Assembly: GCA_946188395.1 (NCBI GenBank)
Contig: CAMHUU010000005.1
Location: forward strand, 32,492 to 96,491
Source of the DNA: an uncultured Prevotellaceae bacterium
GTDB taxonomy: Bacteria; Bacteroidota; Bacteroidia; Bacteroidales; Bacteroidaceae
Length of the DNA: 64,000 bases
Direction: 5' to 3'
A program made the position numbers and the translations under genes. Position 1 is the first letter of the stretch, and every line of letters begins with the position of its first letter. The notes under the pieces are model-generated. The model had not been told where the DNA came from and searched no databases. It saw only the letters and a program-made list of their open reading frames with translations. This document shows positions 63,366 through 64,000 of the stretch, piece after piece.

Positions 63366-63884
63366 TTAGAAATTGATTTGATAGTTATGTTTAAAGCGTT
63401 TAATATCGTAAAAAATAATCCCACAATAATAGAGATCGAACGTCGTACCGTTTCGTACGTCACGTTCCATTTCGTGCCAGCGGTTCCAATTGCGCCAGAT
63501 GCCTTCCACCACAACGACCGAGCGTTCGTCACATTGCGCCAGCAACGACTCATAGCCGTCGCGGTCATCAACATCTATGCGAGCCAGTTCCACATGCTGA
63601 ATCTTTTCAGCAAAACGCGTCTTCCTGCATCCTGACTGCCAGTAAGCCTGATAGCAGTCTGTCAGCATCGTTACGGGCTGACGCCAGTTAGCCAAACGGA
63701 AATAGAGCTTTCCTAACTTCCTGGTCAGCCAGGCATCGTTAGGCAACAAATCATAAGCATAATAAGGCCAATGCTCGTTCACCACATAGCGAACGAACGC
63801 GTAATCCGTAGGCGACTGAATCCCAAAGCCGCGACACCGGTGAATACGGCTTAACCAAACGAGTCCACGCTGCAACTGATTCAT
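63366..63884 (-). CDS. Conserved Bacteroidales hypothetical protein
   Basis: 172 residues from ATG 63882-63884 (an upstream ATG at 63953 would add a hydrophobic leader, but the -7-like box TAATTTTG at 63890-63897 lies between). The start MNQLQRGLVWLSRIHRCRGFGIQSP resembles the N-terminus of a Bacteroidetes family with a HxHGFGxHSP motif, sometimes annotated as SAM-dependent methyltransferase. No SAM-binding glycine motif is seen, so activity is doubtful. It is coupled to pduO. Confidence 0.65.
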   Translation of the reverse strand: MNQLQRGLVWLSRIHRCRGFGIQSPTDYAFVRYVVNEHWPYYAYDLLPNDAWLTRKLGKLYFRLANWRQPVTMLTDCYQAYWQSGCRKTRFAEKIQHVELARIDVDDRDGYESLLAQCDERSVVVVEGIWRNWNRWHEMERDVRNGTTFDLYYCGIIFYDIKRFKHNYQINF

Positions 63885-64000
63885 AGCTGCAAAATTACGA
63901 AAAAACGAGGGAAGTGCAAAGAAAAAAAGAGGGAAAAACAAAAATAGTCCCATAATCTTACGACTACAGGACTATTCTCTTGAAAAAGTGGCGGCCTCCT

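Overview
The window looks like a chromosomal segment of a Prevotella-type member of the Bacteroidales. The evidence is the promoter grammar (a TAnnTTTG -7 box, in several places with TTTG about 20 bp upstream), weak Shine-Dalgarno use, SusC/SusD outer-membrane pairs, DUF1599, DUF2795 and DUF3316 type genes, and a two-subunit glycine decarboxylase. The gene content is mostly core metabolism, with one polysaccharide utilization locus (PUL) and one probable two-gene defence module. No rRNA, CRISPR array, integrase or insertion sequence was seen.

Layout. 1-2.6 kb (minus): 5' part of ileS, then cbiB overlapped by a WecB-like epimerase whose catalytic residues look changed. 2.8-8.6 kb (plus): HU protein, a 29-residue AURKAIP1/COX24-type protein, RNase G, a glycosyltransferase, a hybrid histidine kinase and a membrane EEP-family hydrolase. 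8.6-9.9 kb: a small accessory patch with a broken HU-like fragment, two small genes and 22-bp palindromic repeats. 9.9-20 kb: a YARHG protein, a membrane AraC regulator, cca, a PAP2 phosphatase, and an operon DUF1599 - DoxX-like/TpiA fusion - SPOR protein - folE. 20-38 kb: a xylan-type PUL resembling the Xus system (a two-domain CE6/CE1-like esterase, SusC-SusD-SusC-SusD, XusE-like lipoprotein, a GH10-like lipoprotein that has lost its nucleophile, and a secreted binding protein with a duplicated module). 38.4-44.8 kb (minus): a complete glycine cleavage operon with its lipoate ligase and dihydrolipoyl dehydrogenase. 45-50.6 kb (plus): dxs, trkA, trkH, manA. 50.6-52.4 kb (minus): an ABC-type ATPase plus DUF4435 TOPRIM-like protein, the architecture of PARIS (AriA/AriB). 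52.5-62.2 kb: EamA transporter, FKBP lipoprotein, glyS, carboxylesterase, parC, DUF3316 protein, S41 peptidase. 62.3-63.9 kb: tRNA-Leu, tRNA-Val, a DUF2795 protein, cobalamin adenosyltransferase and a conserved hypothetical.

The most unusual feature is a system of small repeats. Arrays of 7-bp units, each with its own sequence, occur between many genes and also inside genes: in-frame insertions are visible in cca and gcvPA and probably in the PUL esterase. A second family is a short GC hairpin followed by TAAATAAAAAATA; its five copies have arm changes that compensate each other. In reverse orientation two of these copies encode the hydrophobic core and cleavage site of the signal peptide in two unrelated secreted proteins. 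A third palindrome (GGGGACAGTCCCC, two copies) is inserted in frame in lpd. These look like small mobile or recombinogenic elements being turned into protein sequence.

Limits: all assignments come from reading motifs and layout. No database search, structure prediction or codon statistics were run.
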